DNA of 64,000 nucleotides from Portibacter marinus (GTDB taxonomy: Bacteria; Bacteroidota; Bacteroidia; Chitinophagales; Saprospiraceae), in contig NZ_JAJNKB010000004.1 in the NCBI RefSeq assembly GCF_021533195.1, forward strand, positions 124,001 through 188,000, given 5' to 3'. Positions 1-8,779 of this stretch are shown here, in pieces. The position numbers and the translations under genes were made by a program. Below the pieces are notes generated by a model. The model was not told the origin of the DNA, searched no databases, and worked only from the letters and a program-made list of their open reading frames with translations. Within the stretch, counting starts at the first letter, position 1. Each line of letters starts with the position of its first letter.

Positions 1-922
1 CTCTTGAATAAGGATCTGAGATGTGGCCGGAATTTTCATTAAAATCAGGGATGTTGACTTTAAAATCATACCATTTGCCTGTCAGATTACCATTCGCAAA
101 ATGTTCCCAAACTCCATGTCCGTCATTCTGCATCTCGTGTTTTTCGTAGTGGTCTCCCCTTTCATCTTCATACAGATAGATGGTGATGTTAGTAGCTCTT
201 GGAGAAAAAATTCTGAATGTGGTTGTACTTTCATCGGGCGCAATTTCTGCTCCCAACTCTTTATCACTGTACAGCGTCCGATACCAGCCATCAAAAGTGC
301 ATAATATTTCCTCGTCCATTTCCTTATACGAAAGGAAGTGTAGTCGCTTCATGTCCAATGGCTCAGCAATATGTAAAATCATGGTCTCCTGTTCATGAGG
401 TAAAACCGTTGTGATTTCGATCTTGTGGCCCTCTTTATTTCGCAAAGTAAAAGCCGCTGGATCAAAAGACCGATCGACTCCCCTCATCGTCACCCATATG
501 ATTCGGTCATTAACGATATCTGCTTTCATATAAGGCGCTTTTCTATCATACATAAGTATCAAATTTCCGTTTTTACTGTTAGGTGCAAGGGCTGGTGGTG
601 AAAGCCATTCGCCTTCATCGATTCTGAATTTAAATGGGTCCTGAGGTTGTAACTTCTTAAATTCAATATCACTGATCTCCAAAGTCCATAGTGAACTGTC
701 CTTTTTCTTTTTCAATTGCCATTCTACCTTATTCATGTCCTGGTCCCAACTTCTAAAGGCACCTGTGACCACCACTTGCTGCGGCTTTACATCATAAAGA
801 ACTTCGTCAAAAATATAAGTGAGTTGGTCATCAACAAGCTTGTAACCCTGTTGCCGCTCCAATTCCGTATATTGCTGAGCACAAAGCCAAAACGGCAGTA
901 TAATCCATATTACTATTCGCAT
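1..922 (-). CDS. Pullulanase-like GH13 enzyme, N-terminal part (runs off left edge)
   Basis: This open frame starts at an ATG at 920-922 and stays open to base 1, so about 307 residues are visible and the catalytic barrel lies outside the window. The protein starts with a hydrophobic export signal ending near AQQ. A first beta-sandwich carries VVVTGAFRSWDQDM, typical of glycogen-binding (CBM48/E-set) modules. A later block, TTTFRIFSPRATNITIYLY, then GVWEH, GNLTGKWYDF and ISDPYS, matches the front domain of type I pullulanases that precedes the GH13 barrel. It probably acts on alpha-glucans in the periplasm or outside the cell. The start overlaps the end of the upstream Sua5 gene by 10 bases (913-922), which suggests coupled translation. 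The exact GH13 subfamily cannot be decided without the barrel. Confidence 0.8.
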   Translation of the reverse strand, partial: MRIVIWIILPFWLCAQQYTELERQQGYKLVDDQLTYIFDEVLYDVKPQQVVVTGAFRSWDQDMNKVEWQLKKKKDSSLWTLEISDIEFKKLQPQDPFKFRIDEGEWLSPPALAPNSKNGNLILMYDRKAPYMKADIVNDRIIWVTMRGVDRSFDPAAFTLRNKEGHKIEITTVLPHEQETMILHIAEPLDMKRLHFLSYKEMDEEILCTFDGWYRTLYSDKELGAEIAPDESTTTFRIFSPRATNITIYLYEDERGDHYEKHEMQNDGHGVWEHFANGNLTGKWYDFKVNIPDFNENSGHISDPYSR

Positions 923-1863
923 GCAGCTGCTCTTTTGAGTTTGTCATTTATCGCTCTCCCCAAACCATGATCCGGCACATACTCCGTAATGATTAAATCT
1001 AAATCCATTTCATCAAGTTCACGAAGATGTGCAAATAAATTTCTGGCAGCCTCCTGCAAATTCCCTGATTTTGAAAGTATCAGTTGATTTTCAACGGGAA
1101 AAATTGGACTAGCTTCCTGAAATTTTAAAACACCAATTCTTTCAAAATTGTATTTATCCAAATCTTCTATTTGGGGTCCGATAAGGACGGGCACTTTGGG
1201 TGCATAATGACTTTTCAACATTCCGGGAGCTTTGGGATTGCTACTACTATGCAATTCCACTTTGACTTCATGTCCCAAATCCTCAACCGCTACTCCACCC
1301 TTCCTTAGTACCCAAATTTCGTTATTTCGACATTCTATAATAGTGGATTCTAGCCCGACTTCGCATTGACCACCATCCAGGATATATCGAATTTGCTCTC
1401 CCAGTTGCTTCTGAACATGGGATGGCTCTGTCGGACTAATGTATCCGAAAGGGTTTGCGCTCGGAGCTGCTAATGGGAAATCTAACCGAGCCAGTAGTTT
1501 CTGTGTCAATGGATGAACCGGTATCCTTATGGCCACTTTATCGGACCCTGCGGTGATCAAGTCAGGCACCAAGTCTGTCTTCTCTAGTAAAATGGTCAGC
1601 GGCCCTGGCATGTATTTGTGTGCCAATGTTTTAAGTTGATCGGGAATATTGACAACCAGGTTGTTGATCTTCTCTAGACTCGATGTGTGAAGTATGAGTG
1701 GGTCGAAAAAAGGCCGTTTTTTGACTTGAAAAATTTTCATGACGGCGTCTTGGCTCAAAGCATTGCCCGCGAGACCGTATACGGTTTCGGTCGGAATAGC
1801 TACCAGTTCGTCTTTTTGAAGTAAGTCGATGGCTAGAGAGAGATCGGTGCCGATTTGGGCCAT
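913..1863 (-). CDS. tsaC: Threonylcarbamoyl-AMP synthase, Sua5/TsaC long form
   Basis: The enzyme makes threonylcarbamoyl-AMP from threonine, bicarbonate and ATP, the first step of t6A37 formation on ANN-decoding tRNAs. Visible motifs are IPTETVYGLAGNA, KKRPFFDPL, LAAPSANPFGYISPT and VGLESTII, all of the YrdC fold (about residues 1-205). The C-terminal Sua5 domain follows the linker APGMLKSHYAP, giving 316 residues in all. An in-frame extension reaches 2055, but the ATG at 1861-1863 (MAQIGTD) is chosen because a TAACTTTG promoter element sits at 1891-1898 inside the extension and the extra residues look unlike protein. MtaB, which methylthiolates t6A, is encoded at 45577-46902 in the same window. 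Confidence 0.93.
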   Translation of the reverse strand: MAQIGTDLSLAIDLLQKDELVAIPTETVYGLAGNALSQDAVMKIFQVKKRPFFDPLILHTSSLEKINNLVVNIPDQLKTLAHKYMPGPLTILLEKTDLVPDLITAGSDKVAIRIPVHPLTQKLLARLDFPLAAPSANPFGYISPTEPSHVQKQLGEQIRYILDGGQCEVGLESTIIECRNNEIWVLRKGGVAVEDLGHEVKVELHSSSNPKAPGMLKSHYAPKVPVLIGPQIEDLDKYNFERIGVLKFQEASPIFPVENQLILSKSGNLQEAARNLFAHLRELDEMDLDLIITEYVPDHGLGRAINDKLKRAAACE

Positions 1864-1890
1864 GGGTTGTGTGAGTATAAATTTGGATTG

Positions 1891-1898
1891 CAAAGTTA
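1891..1898 (-). promoter_or_regulatory. Bacteroidota -7 promoter element for tsaC
   Basis: Read on the minus strand this is TAACTTTG, an exact match to the TAnnTTTG -7 consensus, 27 bases before the chosen tsaC start. No convincing -33 TTG lies at the usual spacing. Its position argues against the longer reading of tsaC. Confidence 0.45.
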
Positions 1899-2073
1899 GT
1901 GAATAGGTTTCAATAGTGCATGGGAAGTGGTCATAATGTGTTAAATACTGGTCAGAGCGGCATACGGATTTATTACTGCTGGTGTAGAAAAGGTAGATAA
2001 AATAGAAAAGTTTAATTCTTTCTGGAAGTTGTATTAGGTTGCAAGGAAAGTTCAAGCTCCAGAACTAAAGATT

Positions 2074-3432
2074 CTACAGTCTTTTCGAGGGATGGGTAAA
2101 ACCTTCGCGGTACTTCCTGGCCAATAACTTCGTTGACTCCTCGTCACCATGAATCATTCTCGCCTCATGATCGTAGCTCACCGGTCTTCCCACATCAAGT
2201 GCAACATTGGCCAAAATACAGGATGCGCTACTGATCAAACCTTCCTCAATGTCAGCTACCGGTCGGCTGCCTTTCTCAATGGCCGATAAGAAATCCAGCA
2301 TATGTCTTCGAGTAGCTGGTGCAGCATGAATTTCCAAATCTTTTTCACCCACATCTTCCGGATAAAGGTCCTTTTCTAACCATACCTCTCCGCGAACAAC
2401 AGTCTTATCGTTTCCTACAAACTCATATTTGAAAACATCACCTTTAAGCAGGCCATGCTCTCCATATATCTTAAAAGCCCATGGGTAATCAGGATCTGCT
2501 GGCCTACCCCATGTCCTGTGCGTCCATACAACATTCATTTCATCATATTCAAAGACTGCTGTCTGTGTATCCGTAATATTGGCATTGCTCTCCTTTTGAA
2601 CGAAAATCCCACCTGTTGAACTGATTTGCTCTGGCCATCCGAGCCCTAACATCCACCTAACCGTGTCTAACATATGTACGCACATATCACCGACTATTCC
2701 ATTACCATATTCCATATATGCCCGCCATCGACGGTGGGGCAGACCGTCAAAAGGTCTTACAGGTGCCGGACCACACCAAAAATCGTAATCGAAGTGCTCA
2801 GGAACAGGTTGTACAGGTGGATCACCATTGAAACGCATGTGGTAATAAGAACATATTTCAATGTGGGCCACTTTGCCTAATAAGCCTTCATCTACAATTT
2901 TTTGCTTTGCTTCAACCAGGTGAGGAGTACTTCTTCGTTGTGTTCCTATCTGTACTGTTTTGTTGTGTTCACGAGCTGCTTTCAGAATCGCTTCACCCTC
3001 TAAGACATCGACGCTGATGGGTTTTTGCAAGTAAACATGTGCTCCTGACTGGATCGCATCAATAGCCGTAAGTGCATGCCAATGATCTGGGGTACCAATG
3101 ATTACAATATCAAAGTCTTCTCTCTCCAGCATCTTGCGATAATCTGAAAAAACTGTAGGTTTCTTGCCTGATTTCTGTCTCTGAGAAATTATTTCTGCAG
3201 CTCCTTCAGCCATTTTTGCATCAACTTCTGCAATGGCTTTTACATTTACGTCTGCAACCTGAATCAACCTCAATACATCATTCTTGCCGTACCATCCCGT
3301 ACCAATTACCCCCACTTGAAGTGTCTCCAGCGATTTGATCAGATCAAAACCTCTCCATCCCAAGGCTGAAATGGCACTTATGGCAGCAGAAGATTTTAAG
3401 AAATGACGACGATTGATATTAAAGCCACTCAC
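2074..3432 (-). CDS. Gfo/Idh/MocA-family oxidoreductase with Tat-like signal
   Basis: This 452-residue protein is an NAD(P)-dependent sugar or cyclitol oxidoreductase of the Gfo/Idh/MocA family. The N-terminus contains NRRHFLK followed by a weak hydrophobic stretch, a twin-arginine-like signal that suggests a periplasmic enzyme exported folded with its cofactor. A Rossmann motif GVIGTGWYGKND follows near residue 42. The conserved GTPDHWH and the lysine motif YLQKP (often EKP in the family) are present, then the larger C-terminal beta domain with YMEYGNGIVGDMCVHMLD. It lies 49 bases downstream of the receptor gene and could be co-transcribed with it. The substrate cannot be told from sequence. 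Confidence 0.88.
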   Translation of the reverse strand: MSGFNINRRHFLKSSAAISAISALGWRGFDLIKSLETLQVGVIGTGWYGKNDVLRLIQVADVNVKAIAEVDAKMAEGAAEIISQRQKSGKKPTVFSDYRKMLEREDFDIVIIGTPDHWHALTAIDAIQSGAHVYLQKPISVDVLEGEAILKAAREHNKTVQIGTQRRSTPHLVEAKQKIVDEGLLGKVAHIEICSYYHMRFNGDPPVQPVPEHFDYDFWCGPAPVRPFDGLPHRRWRAYMEYGNGIVGDMCVHMLDTVRWMLGLGWPEQISSTGGIFVQKESNANITDTQTAVFEYDEMNVVWTHRTWGRPADPDYPWAFKIYGEHGLLKGDVFKYEFVGNDKTVVRGEVWLEKDLYPEDVGEKDLEIHAAPATRRHMLDFLSAIEKGSRPVADIEEGLISSASCILANVALDVGRPVSYDHEARMIHGDEESTKLLARKYREGFTHPSKRL

Positions 3433-3481
3433 GGCTTTAAAGTTAATAAATGTTTCGAACTAGCGGCGTGGAAAAAACCTA

Positions 3482-5908
3482 TTAATTACTCACTCTTTCA
3501 GCCTCTTCCTCTAAACCGGTCTTACGCTTTCTTGATTTAACATTTGAATTCCCAAAACTGTAATTCAAACTCAAAGCTACCCTTCTGCTATCCCACTGAC
3601 CATTTCCGGTCGCTGTCAGACCATTGAATTCAGAAGTTCCTTGCCATCCTGTTGTATAGAAAAGATCATTCGCACTTATCCTGACATTTAATTTTTCATC
3701 CAGAAATTTTTTCTGCAGTCCAATATTTAAACCCCACTGTGGTCCATATCTGAATACACCTCCCCAAACTCCTGGTCCGGAATAGTAACCGGATATTTCT
3801 CCTTTAAATCCATTGATCAAGGTAAAAGTCGATTGTTGAAAAACACTGTAGGTACCTGCTTGTACATCGACCACCGCTCCGTCTCCGTAATCTGCCTGAT
3901 TATTGATATAGGCAGCGTTGAAATTGATATACATATTCCACCACTTTTGAATATCAATCGGAGCAGAGATATTCATGCTGTAAATCTGTTGTTCTGCCAG
4001 GTTCTCCCAGGTAATGAACCCAGCTTTGGGATTTTCATCATCAGGTGCGATTAAGCGCGTAATCTGGTCTGAAGTTTGGCTGTACGCCAATTTAAAATTA
4101 TATCTATACATTAATGTGTAACCCAACTCAATATTGTTGACAATTTCAGGCCTCAGGAATGGATTTCCTTTCTGAAAAGACAGCTCACTCGACTGAATAT
4201 TGAATGGGTTTAAAACGTCATAGTCCGGGCGATTGATTCTTCTTCCATAGTTCAATGACACTGTATTCATCTGATTCAATTGGTAGGTAAGACCCAACGA
4301 AGGGAAATAACTGATGTAATTGAAGTCTACCGGAGGTTCCTGCAACTCTGGCAAAAATGCCATCAAATTACCGGTTGCATCTGTATATTCAGCCCGAAGC
4401 CCTGAACTGAATGATAACTTCTCCGTTAGAGGCTGACCATAACTTAGATAAGCAGCATATACATTCTCACTATAGTCAAATTGATTAGAACGCCTTTCAT
4501 TAAAAGTTCTTATCTCTTCTCTGAAATTGTAAAACAAGAAGGTATTATCGGTCCCTACAGAACTCAGTTTGGTCCCAACACCCAGTTTACCTTTTCCAAT
4601 TTCCTTTTCATAATCTATCTTAAAGGTAGTGATGTCAATCTCAACCGGTGTTTCAAATGCGGTATTGATCACAGAAAGAACCGTAGTTCTTGTAGGGTCT
4701 AAATAGGTGTTAGGCTGGTTGTTATAACTATCGTTTCTGTATCTACCGTAGTCGAAATCGACATTAGCAGATTGACCCTTATCAGAAAATGCATAATTCA
4801 CGTTGACATTGAGATTGTTTCTAGTAGTCTCTCTGAAGTTGTTTGCAGATAGTATACTGTCAATATCATTGGCTCCTCTATCCGCAATTTCAATGTTATT
4901 TGAGCTATTGTTGTCGGCTACACCACCTCCTCCTGAGAAAATAAAGCCAATGGTATGTTTTGGGCTGATAAAAAAGTCAGTACCTAGTTTGAAGTTACCC
5001 ATGTTATAGTCTGTAATGTCTAGGTTATTTTCTTCTAACCTAAAGCCATTCTGAAGATTGGTGAAATTCATTTCATGGTATCGATCGCCAAAACCGCCAC
5101 CAAGTGTTGCAAAGACATTCATCACTTTGTTTCTGTAATTTCCTGAAGCGTTAGAAGACGTTGTCATATACCTCCCCTGACTGACATTATATCCCACATT
5201 CCCATTATAACCCAGATTTTTGTCTTTCTTAAGCCTGATATCTATGATTCCAGCGTTCCCTTCTGCTTCATATTTTGCTCCCGGATTGGTGATGATATCA
5301 ATTTGATCAATCTGCTCAGCCGGAAGATTCTGGAGATAGTTGGTCAGGTCGTCTCCAGTTAGCGGCAACCTGCGTCCATCTATATAGACCAATACGCCTG
5401 ACCTGCTGAGTACTGAAATATTATCATTGTTATCTACTAAAACTCCCGGTGCTTTCCTCAATAGACCCATCGCATTATCTCCAGCCGAATTAATCGTTCC
5501 ATCTACATTAAATACAGTACGATCGGGCTTGACTTCTACCAATACTCTTGAGGCTGTAATGACTGCTTCGTCAAGTTGGACAGTGGATGGTTCGAATGTT
5601 AGTTTTCCTAGATCTATGGCCTTATTATTCTCCTTAATGTCAATATTGGATCTGGTAATCTCCTGATAACCAATGTAAGTGGCTTTTAAAAAGTATGTTC
5701 CAAAAGGAATACCATTAAAATTAACTACACCTTGTTCATCGGTTGTTTCTATTTTAGCAATGGTGCTATCGGCACTCTTGTGCAAAACTACATTGGCAAA
5801 TATGATGGGTTGTCCTTCGTTATCAATTAATAAGGCTTTTACCTGGCCGTCTTGTGCAGCGATAGAGATTGATAAGAAAGTCAGTAAAAATAAGTATAAT
5901 GTACGCAT
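3482..5908 (-). CDS. Outer-membrane beta-barrel receptor (TonB-receptor-like)
   Basis: This is a protein of about 808 residues with signal peptide MRTLYLFLLTFLSISIAAQ. A carboxypeptidase-regulatory-like domain follows (about residues 20-105, with NGIPFGTYFLKATYIGYQE), then a plug-like domain with LLRKAPGVLVDNNDNISV and VLVYIDGRRLPL, and a long beta-barrel with many aromatic-rich strands. This layout is that of the Bacteroidota outer-membrane beta-barrel family related to TonB-dependent receptors. No SusD partner lies next to it, so it is not a polysaccharide utilisation pair. The start at 5908 gives a clean signal peptide; an in-frame ATG at 5923 would add five residues. The transported ligand is unknown. 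Confidence 0.88.
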   Translation of the reverse strand: MRTLYLFLLTFLSISIAAQDGQVKALLIDNEGQPIIFANVVLHKSADSTIAKIETTDEQGVVNFNGIPFGTYFLKATYIGYQEITRSNIDIKENNKAIDLGKLTFEPSTVQLDEAVITASRVLVEVKPDRTVFNVDGTINSAGDNAMGLLRKAPGVLVDNNDNISVLSRSGVLVYIDGRRLPLTGDDLTNYLQNLPAEQIDQIDIITNPGAKYEAEGNAGIIDIRLKKDKNLGYNGNVGYNVSQGRYMTTSSNASGNYRNKVMNVFATLGGGFGDRYHEMNFTNLQNGFRLEENNLDITDYNMGNFKLGTDFFISPKHTIGFIFSGGGGVADNNSSNNIEIADRGANDIDSILSANNFRETTRNNLNVNVNYAFSDKGQSANVDFDYGRYRNDSYNNQPNTYLDPTRTTVLSVINTAFETPVEIDITTFKIDYEKEIGKGKLGVGTKLSSVGTDNTFLFYNFREEIRTFNERRSNQFDYSENVYAAYLSYGQPLTEKLSFSSGLRAEYTDATGNLMAFLPELQEPPVDFNYISYFPSLGLTYQLNQMNTVSLNYGRRINRPDYDVLNPFNIQSSELSFQKGNPFLRPEIVNNIELGYTLMYRYNFKLAYSQTSDQITRLIAPDDENPKAGFITWENLAEQQIYSMNISAPIDIQKWWNMYINFNAAYINNQADYGDGAVVDVQAGTYSVFQQSTFTLINGFKGEISGYYSGPGVWGGVFRYGPQWGLNIGLQKKFLDEKLNVRISANDLFYTTGWQGTSEFNGLTATGNGQWDSRRVALSLNYSFGNSNVKSRKRKTGLEEEAERVSN

Positions 5909-6106
5909 AGTGAGATTTTCCATAGTGTAATACTCTGGTTTTTAAAAAAAGTTGCAAAATTTTTTAGACGGAAGGTGTTATCAAACTGATAAAGTGTATT
6001 AAAATTGGAACTTTTCTTGCACTAAATCTCTATTATTATATGTTGTATAGGGTACAATTCAAGCAAATACATCTTATGTTTATATAGTGTACTCTGTATA
6101 AGTGAT

Positions 6107-6114
6107 TATATTTG
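6107..6114 (+). promoter_or_regulatory. Bacteroidota -7 promoter element upstream of thioredoxin-like gene
   Basis: TATATTTG matches TAnnTTTG exactly, 33 bases before the chosen ATG at 6148. It overlaps the longer in-frame start at 6112, which supports the shorter protein. A -33 TTG is not clear. Confidence 0.5.
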
Positions 6115-6147
6115 TATGATAGGTACACCATTAAATCTATAATTGTT

Positions 6148-6657
6148 ATGAAAAATATGTTTTCAAAAATTGTATTCCTTAGCTTTTTTGTTTTGTCAAC
6201 AATAACGGCATTCGCACAGTCGGATTCCGAGTATCAAGCGCATCAGGAAGGCTGGTTGGTCAATCTGGACGAAGCTTATGAAATTTCAAAAAAGACAGGA
6301 AAGCCAATCCTTGCTAATTTCACAGGAAGTGATTGGTGTGGATGGTGTAAAAGATTGAGTGCCAATGTATTTGTTCATGATGAATTTAAGCAGTGGGCCA
6401 ATGAAAATGTGGTTTTACTAGAATTGGACTTTCCAAGGAGATTTCAACTTCCTGTAAAATATAGACAACAGAATGCCAATTTGCAACAAGCATTTGGAGT
6501 TCGTGGGTATCCAACGATATGGGTTTTTAATTTGGATAAAAATGAAACCACCAATCAATTCAATATCGAAGCTTTGGGCAAAACGGGATATGCCAAAACA
6601 GTGGAAGATTTCACTTCCGGTGTAGATCAAATGATTGCTCGAAAAGAGGGAGAATAA
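6148..6657 (+). CDS. Secreted thioredoxin-family protein
   Basis: This 169-residue protein starts with signal peptide MKNMFSKIVFLSFFVLSTITAFAQ, so it acts in the periplasm. The thioredoxin fold is marked by ILANFTGSDWCGWCKRL, where WCGWC gives the CxxC redox pair, and by the cis-proline region VRGYPTIWVF. It belongs to the thioredoxin_7/DUF255-like group of periplasmic disulfide reductases or isomerases. The start at 6148 is preferred over 6112 because the latter overlaps the -7 promoter element and lacks a proper signal. It appears monocistronic; the next gene has its own upstream region. The partner substrate is unknown. Confidence 0.88.
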   Translation: MKNMFSKIVFLSFFVLSTITAFAQSDSEYQAHQEGWLVNLDEAYEISKKTGKPILANFTGSDWCGWCKRLSANVFVHDEFKQWANENVVLLELDFPRRFQLPVKYRQQNANLQQAFGVRGYPTIWVFNLDKNETTNQFNIEALGKTGYAKTVEDFTSGVDQMIARKEGE

Positions 6658-6661
6658 ATAA

Positions 6662-6747
6662 GGACTTGTAAATTAATACATTCTTACCACTGCAGTGTCA
6701 AGTCCGAAGGCACAAGACAAGTTCTGAATACACTGAGACAAGTCTTG
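6662..6747. repeat. Structured intergenic region with two inverted repeats
   Basis: GGACTTG at 6662-6668 pairs with CAAGTCC at 6699-6705, and the loop holds the palindrome CACTGCAGTG (6689-6698). Just downstream CAAGAC (6713-6718) pairs with GTCTTG (6742-6747). The motif ACAAGT recurs. It may end transcription of the thioredoxin-like gene, but no T-tract follows. Confidence 0.3.
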
Positions 6748-6884
6748 CACCATTATTATCACAATGTTAATCTTCTACCTTAGGTCACTGGATTATTGAT
6801 GGAGTTTAGTGAAGTACAATTCTTCTTTTATAAGGATTTGATTTCTTAAACCTAAGACTTCTTCACTTATTTCCAATTATCCTC

Positions 6885-6892
6885 TATTTTCG
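6885..6892 (+). promoter_or_regulatory. Possible -7 element of mutS-like gene
   Basis: TATTTTCG differs from TAnnTTTG at one base and ends only five bases before the GTG start at 6898, which would imply a nearly leaderless message. No convincing -33 element is seen. Confidence 0.25.
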
Positions 6893-6897
6893 CGATC

Positions 6898-8751
6898 GTG
6901 AAAATTACTTCTCAGCAAGACATCATTAAAGCTTATCAGCAACGCATATTAGATCTGCAGCTGGAACTACAACAATATACGAAGTTAAGCACCCGATATT
7001 CTTACATTCGTCTGGCATTAGTTATTGTAGCCATTCCCATCATTTATCTTGTGTCACTGATCAATATCATTGCAGTGGTCGCTGGTTCACTTACAGTGAT
7101 TATTCTATTTGTTCAGGCTGTTCTCCGTCAACAGAAATTTGATAAAAAGGTCCGGATTACTCAAAATCTAATTGACATCAATCAGAATGAGATCCAAAAT
7201 CTGATCAGTTATACCAATATCTATTATCCTGGTGATCAATTTGAAAGCCCACATCATCCCTACTCTGACGATCTTGATCTTTTTGGAAGAAATAGCCTAT
7301 ACGCTCTCTTGAATCGCTGTCGAACATACGATGGTATTCATGCACTGGCCAAATCATTTCTGGTTAAACCAAGCATTGAGGAAGTTGATTTACGACAGAA
7401 GTCAATGCAAGAACTTGAAACCCAAACTCATTGGCGACAAGATTTTGCCCAGTCATTATTTGAAATAGAAGATGGTCACATTCGAAACCTTGCAGCTGAA
7501 ATTGAAAATGAACTTAACCTTGACATGGGATTTGTTCAGTCAAATTGGTTGCAAAAGTATCTCCAATTCCTTCCTATTTTATGGGGGATGATAGCCCTCT
7601 GCTACTTTGTCGATGTTCAGTTGGCCAATTCGATACTCACTTTCTTTTTCTTTTTAAACCTCATCCTAACTTTGAGGAAAACCAAAGAAACTTCTGCTGT
7701 TCAAGCGCACCTTGCACAGGCAAGTTCTCTACTCAGAAACTTTCAAGAGGCGCTGAAACTCATCGTATCACAGCATTGGGAAACCACGTATCTGAAAAAC
7801 AAAGTAAGTCACTTCAAAGGTGCTCATAATCTCAATGAGTCCATTTTGATATTAAGGCAACTACAAAACATTATAGACCACCTGGATTACCGATTGAATT
7901 TCATTCCAGCCATCATCTTGAATGGTTTCGTGCTTTGGGATTTCAGAGTCCTTCGAAGACTTAGTCAATGGAAAGAACAAAATCAGGGTATCTTAAAAGA
8001 GCTATTCCAATTCATAGGAGAGATGGAAGCGCTCACTTCGCTTGCGACCTTTTCTTACAATCACCCTCATTATTGCTATCCAGAAGTCCACCATCAATAT
8101 TTTAAATTGAATGCTAAAAATATAAGACATCCACTCATTCCAAAATCTATGAATGTTGGAAATGACTTTCAAATTGATCGAACAGATCATTTGAATATCA
8201 TTACTGGCTCTAACATGTCCGGAAAAAGTACCCTGTTAAGGACAATTGGAATCAACATGATTCTGGGCAATAGCGGCTGTAAGGTAGCTGCTGGCCAGTA
8301 TAGCTATCCCATCGTCACTCTCATCACGTACATGCGTATAAAAGATGCCTTAGAGGAAAGTGTCTCAACCTTTAAAGCCGAATTGGACAGAATAGAACTT
8401 ATTCTTCAAATCATAGAGCGCGATCCCAATTGTTTGATCCTAATCGACGAAATGCTGCGCGGTACCAATAGTAAAGACAAGCTCAAAGGATCCATTGGCA
8501 TTGCTAAGAAACTACTTTCGAAAAAAACTTATGCCATGATTGCCACTCATGACATTAAGCTGGCAGAATTAAGCAATGAAATTGATCAGGGAATTGCTAA
8601 TTACTACTTTGACATTGACTACGAAAAAGGTGATTTAGTATTTGATTACAAGGTAAAACAAGGCATTTGTCAAAATTTCAATGCCAGCTTTCTGCTGCAA
8701 AAAATGGGCATACCGATGGATAATCAACCAAAAGAAGATCAGACGCATTAA
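6898..8751 (+). CDS. Membrane-anchored MutS-like ATPase
   Basis: This 617-residue protein carries a MutS domain V ATPase at the C-terminus but none of the DNA-mismatch-recognition domains. The Walker A loop is GSNMSGKST starting near residue 437, Walker B is LILIDEMLRGTN near 514-524, and the signature and H-loop regions (STFKAELDR, IATHD) are present. Before it lie two hydrophobic segments, one near residues 39-72 and one near 223-258, so the protein is probably anchored in the inner membrane. Such proteins are annotated as MutS-related and are common in Bacteroidota; their function is not known and DNA repair should not be assumed. The start codon is GTG. Confidence 0.88.
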   Translation: MKITSQQDIIKAYQQRILDLQLELQQYTKLSTRYSYIRLALVIVAIPIIYLVSLINIIAVVAGSLTVIILFVQAVLRQQKFDKKVRITQNLIDINQNEIQNLISYTNIYYPGDQFESPHHPYSDDLDLFGRNSLYALLNRCRTYDGIHALAKSFLVKPSIEEVDLRQKSMQELETQTHWRQDFAQSLFEIEDGHIRNLAAEIENELNLDMGFVQSNWLQKYLQFLPILWGMIALCYFVDVQLANSILTFFFFLNLILTLRKTKETSAVQAHLAQASSLLRNFQEALKLIVSQHWETTYLKNKVSHFKGAHNLNESILILRQLQNIIDHLDYRLNFIPAIILNGFVLWDFRVLRRLSQWKEQNQGILKELFQFIGEMEALTSLATFSYNHPHYCYPEVHHQYFKLNAKNIRHPLIPKSMNVGNDFQIDRTDHLNIITGSNMSGKSTLLRTIGINMILGNSGCKVAAGQYSYPIVTLITYMRIKDALEESVSTFKAELDRIELILQIIERDPNCLILIDEMLRGTNSKDKLKGSIGIAKKLLSKKTYAMIATHDIKLAELSNEIDQGIANYYFDIDYEKGDLVFDYKVKQGICQNFNASFLLQKMGIPMDNQPKEDQTH

Positions 8752-8779
8752 GACAGAACTAGTGTAAAAACAAAAAGTC

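Noticed and set aside
3482-5908. SusC/SusD polysaccharide utilisation locus
   Set aside because: Neither receptor in the window has a SusD-like neighbour or adjacent glycan-degrading enzymes in the usual arrangement.
6898-8751. Mismatch-repair MutS
   Set aside because: The mismatch-recognition, connector and clamp domains are missing and membrane segments are present instead; only the ATPase is shared.
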